From Phialocephala subalpina (taxonomy: Eukaryota; Ascomycota; Leotiomycetes; Helotiales; Mollisiaceae), in assembly GCA_900073065.1 (NCBI GenBank), contig FJOG01000014.1, positions 732,803 through 796,802 of the forward strand: DNA of 64,000 bases, read 5' to 3'. A model generated the notes under the pieces. The model worked only from the letters and a program-made list of their open reading frames with translations. It did no database searches and was not told the DNA's origin. Positions 36,085 to 46,891 of this stretch are shown here, piece after piece. Position 1 is the stretch's first letter, and each line of letters begins with the position of its first letter. The translations under genes were made by a program, and so were the position numbers.

Positions 36085-37852
36085 GATAGACCCCGCTCGT
36101 CCCGAATATTGCCTTTACTGTAGAAGTCCTGGAAGATCTGCTAATCGGGCGTCAAAAACGTAACCCGGACAGCACGGCAGGCGTCTCGAGTCTTCGATTC
36201 TTGGAACTTTCAAGTTTGGTAAGTGTTAGATCCAACCATATCGAATCAAGGCCTAGTTGAGGCATAAGACGGAAACACGTTTCGTTCCCAAGCCCTTACT
36301 CAGCCAGCAGATGACATCTCCATCTCGTACCATAGGAGAAGTCTCATAGTATTAGTCAAGTGTCTCCAACATCGCACAGATGTCGTTCTTCACCAGCGAA
36401 GGGACGAACCAATGCACTCTCACATTCGATCTCACTCGGGCCATGAACCACGTTTTCGCGGACCAAGATACGAGAACGGTAATGCTATAAAAACTCCGAC
36501 AGGCCGAGAGAAACGAGAGACCATGACGAGGCTGGCCGTCCCACCTGCTTTTTGAGTTTGACTGCTCCGAGCCGTGTCTCAGTTCCGAGATAGCCATGAC
36601 TGCGCGCCAGAGAAATCTGAAGCTAAATCTAGGCCTTGCCCACGGCCCGTATCCAGACTAAGTAATAACATCCAGGTGCCTGGGCTGAGGCGTTCCCAAC
36701 TCCAAGTCTCCAGATCGTGTCGGCGACCAGCTGAAAGAAGCACGTCAGAGGCTGTGGATGAAGAGATCCGAACCATCGATGTGGTGCAAGAGTCATGAGA
36801 GCCTCTCAAATCAGGGGTCTGGTCCTGGATCCGATGCTGAACAGCTTGCCGACTGTATAAACTTTGTGAAGACTTGGAACGGAAGAAGATAACTCGCCAA
36901 TCAAGGGGAAACATCTGCAACTTAAACTTCCATGTGACAAAAATCTTGGCCATGCGTGACACAAACGTTTTCTTTTTTGATGGCGACTTGCCGCCACAAA
37001 CCAAGTGGCTGGATGAAAGTCTGAGATTGTGTGGGAGATCGTGTATAGCCACCCCCTGTTTTCATCTCGTGACGATAGACCTACAAGTTGACCTCTCCAC
37101 CAAGCAATGATATTCGCCTCGCTACCTTGGAACTTTGGACCTTTGAAGCAAACATCCAAGGTGCGGGCATAAGATGACGGTAATTTCGAAGTATCTTCGG
37201 TGTATCTTTTGCTTGATATCCACTCTTGAAGCGCAACGTTCCATGCGATCACTGAATCAGCATTACAAAACAGTTCAAACTGCCCTTTCCCCGGAGAGGT
37301 CGGAAATATCCCACTCGACAATCCACCGAGAAGGCAACTGCGGACGAGGATTGCACGGCTGCGGCTGCGGCTGCCGCTTCGTTGAAGAAGACTGGAAGAA
37401 CTCTTCCATCGTCGCGGAGAACAAGGTGGTTTAGGGAGGTGGATAACGTGGAGACAAGAAGTCATCGCGGCAGTTGGAGCCTTGATCAGCAAAATCCTTG
37501 ATCAGCATGTACTGTATGTTTCAGGAGGCCCGAGTTTCGGGGTTTGGTCTTCTCGCTTGTTGCGGGAAAATAACGCCGAATATTTTAGGCCGAGGTGATT
37601 GGCTTCCACAATGAGATTGAAGCCTTGACCCAAACAATGCAACACAAGACAAATCTATCCGGCATCACCTGACTGTCCTCCTTATTTGACCCCTTTAATT
37701 CTTACTGGCTTTAGCGAGAGAGTCGCAGTGATTGCGGGACATTATCCGCAAGTCGAAACTAAAGGCAAGGCTCTCACGGCCAAATCGGAAAGAGGCAAGA
37801 GCAGGCACCTGTCTGAATAGCCAAGCTGGATTACAGACCCCCCCCTTCAAAC

Positions 37853-39493
37853 ATGGCGCTCTCACGCGTCCCGGGTGGTGACAACCTCTATGTTGGAGGG
37901 TAAGTTGATCTCCGCTTGTCACTCGTCATCGAGGGTTTGCGCTACACGTGACTCATACTTGCTCTTGCTCACCTTGATGCTACTGCCTTCTCAAGTTCAC
38001 GCCTCTTTGTATTTTGAATCTGGATAAAAGCTTACTTTTACTGCAGTATCTTCACCTTACGACGCAGAGCCGCTCTCGAGAACACAGGAATCACGCACAT
38101 AGTCTCAGTCTTGAGGTATGACTTCAAAGACTTTGAGGACTGGCAAAAGTATGACCATCTGAATATCGAGGTTGATGATGTTGAGGATGAGAATCTGCTG
38201 GGAGAGTTTGAGAACAGTGGAAAGTTCATCGAGGAGGCGCTGAAAAGCGGGAGAGATGGAAAGGTGGGCGGAGTTCTTGTTCATTGGTGAGTCTGCTTGT
38301 CAACTCTTTTCTACGTGTGCTCTGGAGGAGATGAAGAGAAGGCCTGAATGCCCAACGCAGGCTAGAACATTGAACGTATGCGTTCTATGGCAACTCTTTT
38401 ATATCTTTGCTGGCTCTAGTGAGGAGCAGTGCGTTGGCTATGCCAGCTTTCTTCCTTTCCAGCGTTGCACTCTGATGGGTATTGTGCTGCCTGTGGCAGC
38501 TTTGTTGCCTATTGTTTCGAATGTCTTGCCACTTCGAGTACATCCGCAACACTTCCTGACCTCCACTCTAGTGCCATGGGCAAATCACGATCAGTGACTA
38601 TAACCATCGCCTACCTTCTTCGCCAACATCCACACCACACAGTCGCTTCGGCACTCGAGCTAATTCGTGAGTCACGGCCGATGGCAGAGCCCAATGATGG
38701 GTTCATGGCTCAACTCGAACTGTACAAAGAGATGGGCTGTCCTCGAAACATCGACGCTCATCCCAAGTATCAAAGGTGGCTTTACCAGAGAGAGGTAGAA
38801 TTGGCGCGCGCAGTTGGTATGGCTCCGGAGAGAATTCGATTTGAGGACGAGGAAGTCCAGGACGAGAGACCAAATACAGACAGAGAGATTGAGCTGAGAT
38901 GTAGGAAGTGTCGGTATGTTATCAATTCTAGTCTTTGCAGATACACGGAGTTCCGAATTGTCACGAATTGCTCAACCATCCCAGCTTACTCGCTGAGATG
39001 TTGGCATGATGTTCTACCGCTGACACCAAAATTCAACAGCCGCACTTTAGCCACAACCCCCTATCTCATCACGCATCTACCAATATCTCCGAAGACGCAG
39101 ACCACGCCCAACACAGAGCCGATATCCTCACTCACAGAATCACTATTTCCAGCGCCATTGCACAATGCATGTACACATCACTTCCTGCACCCTCTCTCAT
39201 GGATGCGACCAACCCTCGAGCAAGGCTTGTTAGATGGCCGACTCGAGTGCCCGAACACCAAATGCAACGCCCAAATAGGTCGCTATGCATGGCAAGGCAT
39301 GAAATGTAGCTGTGGCATCTGGGTTTGTCCAGCTTTCAGCCTCCAGAAGGGACGTGTGGACGAGATTGTGAAAAGGGGGGAGAACAGACAGGGCCAGGGG
39401 AAGGATGGTACAAAGACTTCGGGAGATGGAAGTAGCAATGACGAAGGGCGTGGTAGCATCAGGCTACCCCCAGGCATGAAGCAAAATCTCTAA
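37853..39493 (+). CDS. YVH1: Dual-specificity protein phosphatase Yvh1
   Basis: Four exons: 37853-37899, 38047-38286, 38572-38913, 39040-39493; 360 residues, phase 2 at each junction. The catalytic signature is HCAMGKSRS at about 95-103, matching HCxxGxxRS; exon 2 ends inside the cysteine codon. The C-terminal zinc-binding domain shows LRCRKCRRTL, LECPNTKCNAQIGRYAW and KCSCGIWVCPAF. Yvh1 releases Mrt4 from pre-60S ribosomes through its zinc domain, and the phosphatase also affects sporulation and growth. The second intron (285 nt) is much longer than its neighbours. Intron 3 (126 nt) is open in frame, so retention would not truncate the protein. A C8 run lies 8 nt upstream of the ATG. Confidence 0.93.
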
Positions 39494-41271
39494 GAACAGG
39501 TGGGGGAGTAAGAGTCAAGTGTGGACACGGCCTGAGGAAGTCAGAATGGCATCACTGGTAGCCTGAATCGCTGGGTTCGCGGCACAGTCGCTTACAATGG
39601 GGCATGCAAGTCAGGTCAACACGCTCCCCCGGAACGCGCCGCTGTCTCTCGGGTATCGAGAATGCAGACAACGAATCGAATCGAACAGCCCTCTTGAAAT
39701 ATTCTGTTGAAGATGGTACTTCAAGTGTCCTAATAGGCCCTTATGTTCACCAGCGCAGCATTGCATATGTCGGAAACGGCACAGTGAGACAAGCTGATGG
39801 AGAGCCGGTGCGGTATCCAGATTCGATGATGCATGTGTGCTTGCAATTACTTCCTCTTTATCTTTCCGCTGTTAGCGTTAAAAGTGCTTCAACGTGTGAC
39901 GAGCAAGACAACCTTCACACTATCATGTAAATCATAACCCAATAATGAGACGGCAATGTTTGAATGAACCGACCTACCGATACTCGGGTCAGCAAGCACC
40001 GTGAGAGGAGCCTGTTATGTCGGAAACGGCACAGTGAGACAAGCTGATGGAGAGCCGGTGCGGTATCCAGATTCGATGATGCATGTGTGCTTGCAATTAC
40101 TTCCTCTTTATCTTTCCGCTGTTAGCGTTAAAAGTGCTTCAACGTGTGACGAGCAAGACAACCTTCACACTATCATGTAAATCATAACCCAATAATGAGA
40201 CGGCAATGTTTGAATGAACCGACCTACCGATACTCGGGTCAGCAAGCACCGTGAGAGGAGCCTGTAGACTCGCGTTTGGTGGTGGACGTATCTTCTTGCT
40301 CAGATCGTGCCGTTCATGCCGACTGGATGCTTTCTAACGTTCATCCAGGAATTTCAAGCGAGTGCTGACAGGTGGGGTGGCCTTGGTTAGCCTCCCACCG
40401 CAAAGAGGGGTCAAAAAACGAATCTTGAGTCAAAGTATTGTGGCTGATGTCAAGGGATGTGAAGGCTGAAAAGTAAGCACTAGCACACCTTTCCAAGCGG
40501 AGGTTCGGAAAGACCCCACTTCTACAGGGCTGGAAGAAACCAGTCAAACTCCGCAGCAGCCTGACAGGGCATAACTGTTGAAACTTGATAACAAAAGCAT
40601 ATAATGAAAGGCCATTTGATGGATATTGGGAATGCCGTCACCAAGAAGACAGAAAGTAGAGCCGAGTTGAAGCAATTCATGGATGTCGGCCGCGTTAACA
40701 AGGGACTAACCAAGGAAGGTTCAGCCTGGTGACTGCCGTGTGGGTTGATCGGTGATCATGATTTGATTACCAGCCAGGGTTCCCGATCAAGACCTGGCTA
40801 AAGCCAATACATCCATGTCGAAATCAAGACACATGGTAAACGGCCGACTTGACGGGTCGATCGTCAAGGGCATGCAGTCAGCGCCGCGGCCCCGTGAACA
40901 TACGACAATATCCTCAGGAATCATGACGTGTCTCGCACCTTCAAATATGGCGGGGCGCAACACTGAAAAGGGTATTTCGGGCGTTACAGATTCGGCCCTT
41001 GGTCCAAGAAAGAGTAGACCCCGTGGCCAGTCGGCGCTGACTGTATCTACAAGGATACCTTCGACGAGAGCATGTTTCAAATTGTTCGGCGTGACCGAGA
41101 AACTGGGGAAGAGTACTTCTTAGTGTGATCGTGAGGCGTTGAAAGGCATTTCACTCCCGGACCGAGAGAAAGGGGTACGGAGTGTATCACGTGATCATGG
41201 ATGATTCTGGAGGTGGATCCGACATGAGTGTCGGCAGTCGTGCAGAAGAGCGAGGATCGTTGTTTTGAGTA
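39494..41271. other. 1.8-kb intergenic with duplication and an orphan frame
   Basis: Contains the second exact 250-bp tandem duplication (39766-40265). A minus-strand frame at 40787-41080 has coding-like codon choice (reads ADWPRGLLFLGPRAESVTPE, ARHVMIPEDIVVCSRGRGAD), but has no clear start or partner exon. It could be a gene fragment; I do not name it. Confidence 0.45.
39766..40265. repeat. Second exact 250-bp tandem duplication
   Basis: 39766-40015 repeats as 40016-40265 with no visible difference. Both copies start TATGTCGGAAACGGC and end GAGAGGAGCCTGT. Flanks do not extend the match (A at 39765 versus T at 40015; T at 40016 versus A at 40266). It has the same unit length as the array at 31508-32007 but unrelated sequence. 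Confidence 0.95.
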
Positions 41272-41923
41272 TCATGGAAGGTCTTTCGGAACTTGAGGAA
41301 AGAAGCTGGGATTCTGTAGACGTTCTCGGTTCCGCTTCGCAATTTCTGCGTTCCGTTTCTTGTCGATGCGTAGTTGATAGAAGGCTTTCTGTAATGCAAA
41401 CACTCTTGGTTCCTCTTCAACAGGTGGACTGGTGGCACCGTCGGGTTTCTGGCAATTTGTCAGTCAAGGTGTCAGGATTAAGCCAAATCCTGTGCTACCT
41501 TCTCGGACTCTTTCTCATCCTTCTCTTCTTTCGGGTCTTTATCTTGCTCTTGGTCCTTTTTCTTGTCCTTTTTCTTGTCCTTCTTCTTCTCCTCCTCCTT
41601 TTCCTTCTTTTTCTTCTTCTTCTCCTCGAACTCCTCCTTCAAACGCTGCACTTCTGCGTCCATCTCCTTCTTTTTCTTTGCTGCCACAGCGGCCTCGTCG
41701 ATGATGGGGCTACAGAACCCTTTGTCCTTCAAATGGGAGGGACATACGTAGAAGAAGTCCTGATGCGAGATGAGCTTTCGAGAGACGTATCGAGGTATTG
41801 ACGGCTGACCTTATTCTCAGGGGTCACTAGGACGCTGGTGCTTGGTTTGTAGCATATCTCGCATGCTTTGGAGGCGGTATCGGCAACCTTCCGATGCGTG
41901 TAGATGTTGGGAAACGAAGCCAT
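41272..41923 (-). CDS. VFA1: Vps4-associated protein Vfa1
   Basis: Exons (minus) 41810-41923, 41499-41759 and a third ending at 41272. The first two join in phase 0. The N-terminus has the zinc-ribbon-like CEICYKPSTSVLVTPENK followed by DFFYVCPSHLKDKGFC, typical of Vfa1. A charged helix follows (KKKEMDAEVQRLKEEFEEKK and Lys/Asp/Glu runs). The C-terminus VFALQKAFYQLRIDKKRNAE and KRNRERLQNPSFFPQVP is the conserved Vps4-binding end. Vfa1 stimulates the AAA-ATPase Vps4 at endosomes in ESCRT function. The last splice is unsure: donor at 41498 with acceptor before 41412 gives 171 residues in frame, but the stronger acceptor before 41440 would need a different donor. Divergent from ARG4 (360 bp). 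Confidence 0.82.
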
Positions 41924-42283
41924 GATGATAACCGGTAAGTTAAGTATACGCCCCTTACGTAGAGCTACCGAGTAAAGTTTGTCGTTGGGCGAAAGGAAGA
42001 CAGCAAGTTGAAGAGAACACGATTTTGGTGATAGAAGGAACGAGGTGATGTTGGAAAGTTGATGAGCACGTGAATACGTGTCCCACAAGGCTGCAAGCTA
42101 GCCTAGTGATCCCTGTCACACGCAATTTTCGCCCTGCATGCTGCACCAACTAAATTTCTGTATCAGCTGCTTATCAGGCACTGCCTTCGACTTCCACCAT
42201 ACACACCCCTCTTTTTCTGCCACTTTGACTACAGCTTATTCCTAGTCTCAGACAGCTTGAATAACATCAATTGATATCATATC

Positions 42284-44405
42284 ATGGCTGCGGAGCAATT
42301 GAGAGCCCCAGGTAGCAAGCCGGGAGAGAACATGCTATGGGGAGGACGATTTACTGGTCTGAGTCAACACCAAGCTATAGCTTCGCCATAATACTAACCA
42401 ATTGGCAGGCGGTCTTGACCCTCTCATGGTCTCCTACAATGAATCCATTTATTTCGATCGAGCATTCCATACGCAGGATATTCGGGGCAGCATTGCGTGG
42501 GCTCGCGCGAACCACAAGGCTGGAATTCTCAGTATTGCTGAGTTCAAGGCAATTGAGTCAGGGTTGAACAAAGTCGAGGAGGAATGGGTTGCAGGCACAT
42601 TCAAAATCATTCCAGGTGTCGACGAAGAGTACGTCAAATTCCGCTGTGAAACTATCATTCTGTTAGTTGACGAGCTATTCGGAAGCCGCTCTCCTAAAAG
42701 CCGAGCTGCTCGCCTCCTAAGACATCCATGAAAGCCCATACTGATTTCTCTGTAGTATCCACACCGCGAACGAGAGAAGACTAGGCGAGATCATTGGCAA
42801 GGACATTGGAGGAAAGCTACACACAGGCCGAAGCAGGAACGAACAGGTCGCGACAGACATGAGATTATGGCTAAGGGATGAATTGAGGAAGATTGAGACT
42901 TATTTAGTCGACTTTCTCAAGGTCATGGCTGCCAGAGCCGAGCAAGAGATTGACATCTTGGTACCGTAAGCATATTTTTGTTCCCGGAAGCCTTAACAGT
43001 CGAAGTCCGCCGCCTGGCTATTAGCAAGGAGATTTTTGCTGCTCTCGCTACTCCAGAAAATACCGAATGGATGGGAGCTGACAGGCGTCGATAATTAGGG
43101 GCTATACACATCTTCAACGTGCTCAACCTGTTCGATGGAGCCACTGGATGCTGTCATATGGAATGGCATTTGCTCAGGATCTAGACAGATTACGTGAAGT
43201 TATTGTCCGAGTTAATCAAAGTATGTCACCCGGCGATTGAGCCTCCCGTTCTCTCGTTGTTCAATGCAAATGCTAATATTCCTGTCCATCATAGGTCCCT
43301 TAGGTGCTGGAGCACTTGCCGGAAACTGCTTTGGTGTGGATCGTGAGGCTATGGCCAAGGAGCTTGGATTTGACGGACTAGTAGGACTTCTGTCGCCAAA
43401 AGTTACTTGCCGATGTCTAACTTTTTGGATAGCTTTGGAACTCGATGGGAGCTGTGTCATCTCGCGACTTTGTCGTAGAAGCCATGCAGTGGGGAAGCAT
43501 GTTGATGACTCATGTTAGCAGGTGAGTGCACGCTATTTACACAAGACCTCTGCAGCATCTAGGATGCTGACTTGATGGGCAGATGGGCAGAGGACCTCAT
43601 CATTTATTCTACTGGCGAATTCGCCTTCGTGAGACTAGCGGATGCGTACTCGACAGGAAGCTCCTTGATGCCTCAAAAGAAGAACCCAGACAGTCTAGAA
43701 CTCCTCAGGGGTAAGAGTGGCCGAGCTTTTGGTCAAATGGCTGGTCTTATGATGACCGTCAAGGGCATTCCAAGCACGTACAACAAAGATGTGAGTACCT
43801 CCGCTCTGCTCAGCATAGGCATTCGGGAGATGTAAATTGACTGTATGGAACCTAGCTGCAAGAGAGTGTGGAACCAATGTTGGATCACGTCAAGACCGTC
43901 TCAGACAGTATTCAAATCGCCACTGGAGTTCTATCCACAATGAGTGTAAACCCACAGAAGATGCTGGCTTCCCTGGACCCATTTATGTTGGTATGCATAT
44001 CCACCCCTGTATTCTCTTGAAATTTACTAACAGAATGCCAGGCAACTGATCTTGCAGACTACCGTAAGTCTCAGCCATCCCGCCGCATATGTTCACAGCA
44101 ACCCTCCATACCCCTAGATTGGCTTTGAATGCTAACATTTTGACTTTATAGTGGTCAAGAAAGGCGTACCATTCCGCGAAACGCACCACATTTCCGGCCA
44201 ATGCGTAGCCTTCTCCGAAAAGACCGGCGTCAGCATGGACAAGATGAGCTACAGCGACTTCCAAAAGATCGATTCCCGATTCGAAGAAGACATCCTAAAG
44301 TCTTTCAACTACGAGCACAGCGTCGAGCAACACTCAGCTATCGGTGGCACCGCAAAGGCTCGAGTTCTGGAGCAAGTCGAGATTCTGAAGAAAATGTTGG
44401 AGTAA
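42284..44405 (+). CDS. ARG4: Argininosuccinate lyase
   Basis: Ten exons: 42284-42356, 42409-42628, 42756-42965, 43099-43220, 43295-43380, 43433-43521, 43583-43790, 43856-43990, 44042-44063, 44152-44405; 472 residues, phases all consistent. Family motifs: [65 protein letters not shown] and the fumarase/lyase signature [12 protein letters not shown]. It splits argininosuccinate into arginine and fumarate, the last step of arginine synthesis, in the cytosol. The ninth exon is only 22 nt. Intron count is high for this gene, yet every junction restores conserved sequence, so it appears intact. Confidence 0.97.
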
Positions 44406-45750
44406 TGTGCTTGGTTGGCGTCTAAAAGCTCTTGCGATTTGACTATACCCTGTAATTGATAGAATTGCGGTATCCTCCAATCCATTGCAAATCTTCTGCT
44501 CTTTTTATAATCGTGCTCAAAATATGTGTAGGCCCTAAAGACATTGAACGCCAAGCATCAAATAGGGGCTATGAAAATTAAGCGAGGTACATCAACACCT
44601 CTGTCCAGGAATCAGTTTCATGCCTCTCAGAAGTGTTCGACGAGGATAATTGTCCTTCCTCTGCATTTGCACCATGGTTGAGCTTTTGCTCTCATTGTCA
44701 CGTACCTGCCAGTATCGGCCTCTTTCAATAAAACCTTTTCATACCGAGTCCAGCCGAAAGTGTTTGGTCTTCCATTGAAGACAAAGACTTGTAGACTGAC
44801 GAATTAGAGCCCAGAACGAGCGGAATCAAAGACCCCAAGGTTTTTTATGTAATGGACAATCTTCTCGAAAATAAATTCCCTCCAATTGTTTTCATTGTCC
44901 CGCACTCTCTGGGACATTCGAACCTTTCGCTTTACGTTAAGACTACCCGTTCAATCGAGGACATCTTAACATGGACCTGATTGCTTTCAAACCTCAAGCA
45001 TCTCGAAAGCGACGAGATTAGATAACCTATCCGCACTGGGAGTCCTCTCATATCCCTCAATCGGCTACCTCAACTTCCATGCGCCATTGTTTCGTACCTA
45101 CTTCGACTTCTGGACAGCTCTACCTTCGCAAAAACCAACCATAATGTCCGACTTCAAATATCACCCTGGTCTTCTCAAACTCGATTTGTAAGTGCTCAAG
45201 CTATCTAGGACGATCAATTCCTTTGCCTGGGCAGATTTGTGTTTCTTTGATTGACTCTATCAACTTCATTGCGCAGGCACTTCCTCTGCAGCCCAACTAC
45301 TCAACCCATCTTTCCACAATCAACACAAAGCAACCTGAAGCTTCGGCTCCGAAAGCCCCTCACCTTGGACCTTGAAACTGACTTTGTAAGTTCTCAAGTC
45401 ATCTGGGACATTGGAAACATCAGAATATTCCTTGCCCTCGGTCGGGTCGCTCGAGCTTATTAGGTAGCGCCTCCTTTGGCTTCACTTACAATTGACAAGA
45501 ATAGACGCCAACCAAGTCTCCGAAGGCCCATTTCTAAGTTCTCACTTTTTCTAGGACATTAAAAGCACTAGCGTCGGAACGCTTGACATTCCTTGATCAG
45601 TTCCCTCGACGCGTAACCACTTCCTCCCGATCTTCAGCCTTTCGACTCTTTCATTGCACAACGTAGACCGCGTGTTCGATCTTAACGACTGCGCCTATCT
45701 TGTGTTACCACTAGCCAACCTGCTCATCCAACACCCTGCGCATCATCGTC
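44406..45750. other. 1.3-kb intergenic with degenerate repeats
   Basis: The segment 45150-45650 carries three related blocks starting near 45185, 45383 and 45531, each of the type 'TTT(G/C)TAAGT(G/T)CTCA...CT(A/G)GGAC'. A short two-exon frame (45144-45187 joined to 45277 onward, reading MSDFKYHPGLLKLDLHF) overlaps the first block, but I cannot show it is real. Confidence 0.4.
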
Positions 45751-46828
45751 ATGGCCGAGTACAGCAGGATGGACGTTTTTGCTTTTGCGGAGTTCTTTGC
45801 GTTTCCAGTAAGCCTAAACAAGAACCTCCGTAGAGCTTTCCTGACCATACTATACCGGTCGCAGAACGGAGTCCCACCGCCAGACCATGTCCTAGATGTA
45901 GGCAATATACACCCCAACATTATGATAAGGATGGCCGACTTGCAGCCGAAGCCGGAGAATGCTTGTAAAACCAATAAAGAACTCTCCCTTGACGCAGACG
46001 AAGCCATGGCCATTGCATACCTCTGGCAAGGCATAAAGGTCTCCTCAGGCGATTCCCCTAGATTTGCGATGTTGAAGTCGAAGGCGGAAAAGGCTGTGTT
46101 GGACCGGAAATCAATGGCTTTATCACCAGATGAGGCTCAGTGTTTTCATATTCGCATTGGACGAAATGGCTCAGTCCGTTCATCTGGAGTCAAACCCCCA
46201 AATATCGTGAATTTGTGGGCTGAGTATTTTCTCAGGTACAAGACTGATGGTACTCATCCGCTCGATTTCAAGATGGACCGAAGCAGAGATTACACTCTCG
46301 AATTGGCGGGGAACAAGGAAGAGTTCGCTCTCAAGACTCAGCACATGAGCTGTTCTGAGCCTGAACAATATGCAGAATGCCAATTCTTCTGCGACGTTAC
46401 TTGCATGGAGAAGCTAGAGTCCATCAGAAAAGGTGGGAAAGCCGTCTTCAACTCCAAGGAGGCTGCACGTGTGCTCTCGCTAGGTATGTCTCACCTTTCC
46501 TGATCAAGTACTCCTCTTTTTCAATGCTCTTGGAGTGTGTATATCTCGAGCATATTCTGTGCGGCTCTAATTTTCAATATTTACGAAACGGTCACTGATT
46601 TTGGCCTCAGTTACCCGTTACATGGCGAGAAATCCGACTTTCAAGGGTGGAAGCGACCTTCCGGAAGCCCATCCGCGCAATCAAGGAGGCGCAAAGCTGA
46701 TGGCCATTACTATGGGATGCACGGGTAGTGGAACACTATTGGCAATGGACGAGGCTGCAGCATTGCTCGAAACCTGCCTACACGTGCCGCGGCCCAAAAC
46801 TTTGCGGGATGTATCGCAAAAGTCTTAG
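45751..46828 (+). CDS. Hypothetical protein, orphan-like
   Basis: Two exons, 45751-46483 and 46611-46828, phase 1 across a 127-nt intron; 316 residues. No domain is recognised. The N-terminus MAEYSRMDVFAFAEFFAFPV contains a partly hydrophobic helix but no clean signal peptide. The rest is soluble in character, with LSLDADEAMAIAYLWQGIKV and a Gly-rich end (GGAKLMAITMGCTGSGTLL). An alternative start at 45775 (MDVFAF) is possible. It lies directly upstream of a broken coiled-coil gene and an intact relative on the same strand, and may belong to the same locus-specific set; a weak resemblance of ALSPDEAQC here to LDSEEVCC in the 48360 gene is suggestive only. Confidence 0.6.
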
Positions 46829-46891
46829 CCGACAGCGGATAACAGAAAGCATGCTTATGGAGCTGAACGGGTTAGTTAGATATTAAAGGGT

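Larger units (their letters stand above)
31053..37852. other. 6.8-kb gene-poor region
   Basis: No protein-coding gene can be supported across this stretch. It contains an exact 250-bp tandem duplication (31508-32007) and a G9T9 homopolymer junction (36067-36084). Dozens of open frames of 60-230 codons overlap on both strands without splice-linked continuations or domains; the longest (36806-37492, minus) shows no family features. Possible long non-coding RNA, decayed DNA or species-specific genes cannot be separated by eye. Confidence 0.5.

Noticed and set aside
36806..37492. 228-codon minus-strand frame
   Set aside because: Overlaps several equally open frames on both strands, lacks domain features and is rich in Arg/Ser as random frames here are.
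41563..41751. Phe/Ser-rich plus-strand frame over VFA1
   Set aside because: Antisense shadow of the Lys/Glu-rich helix of VFA1.
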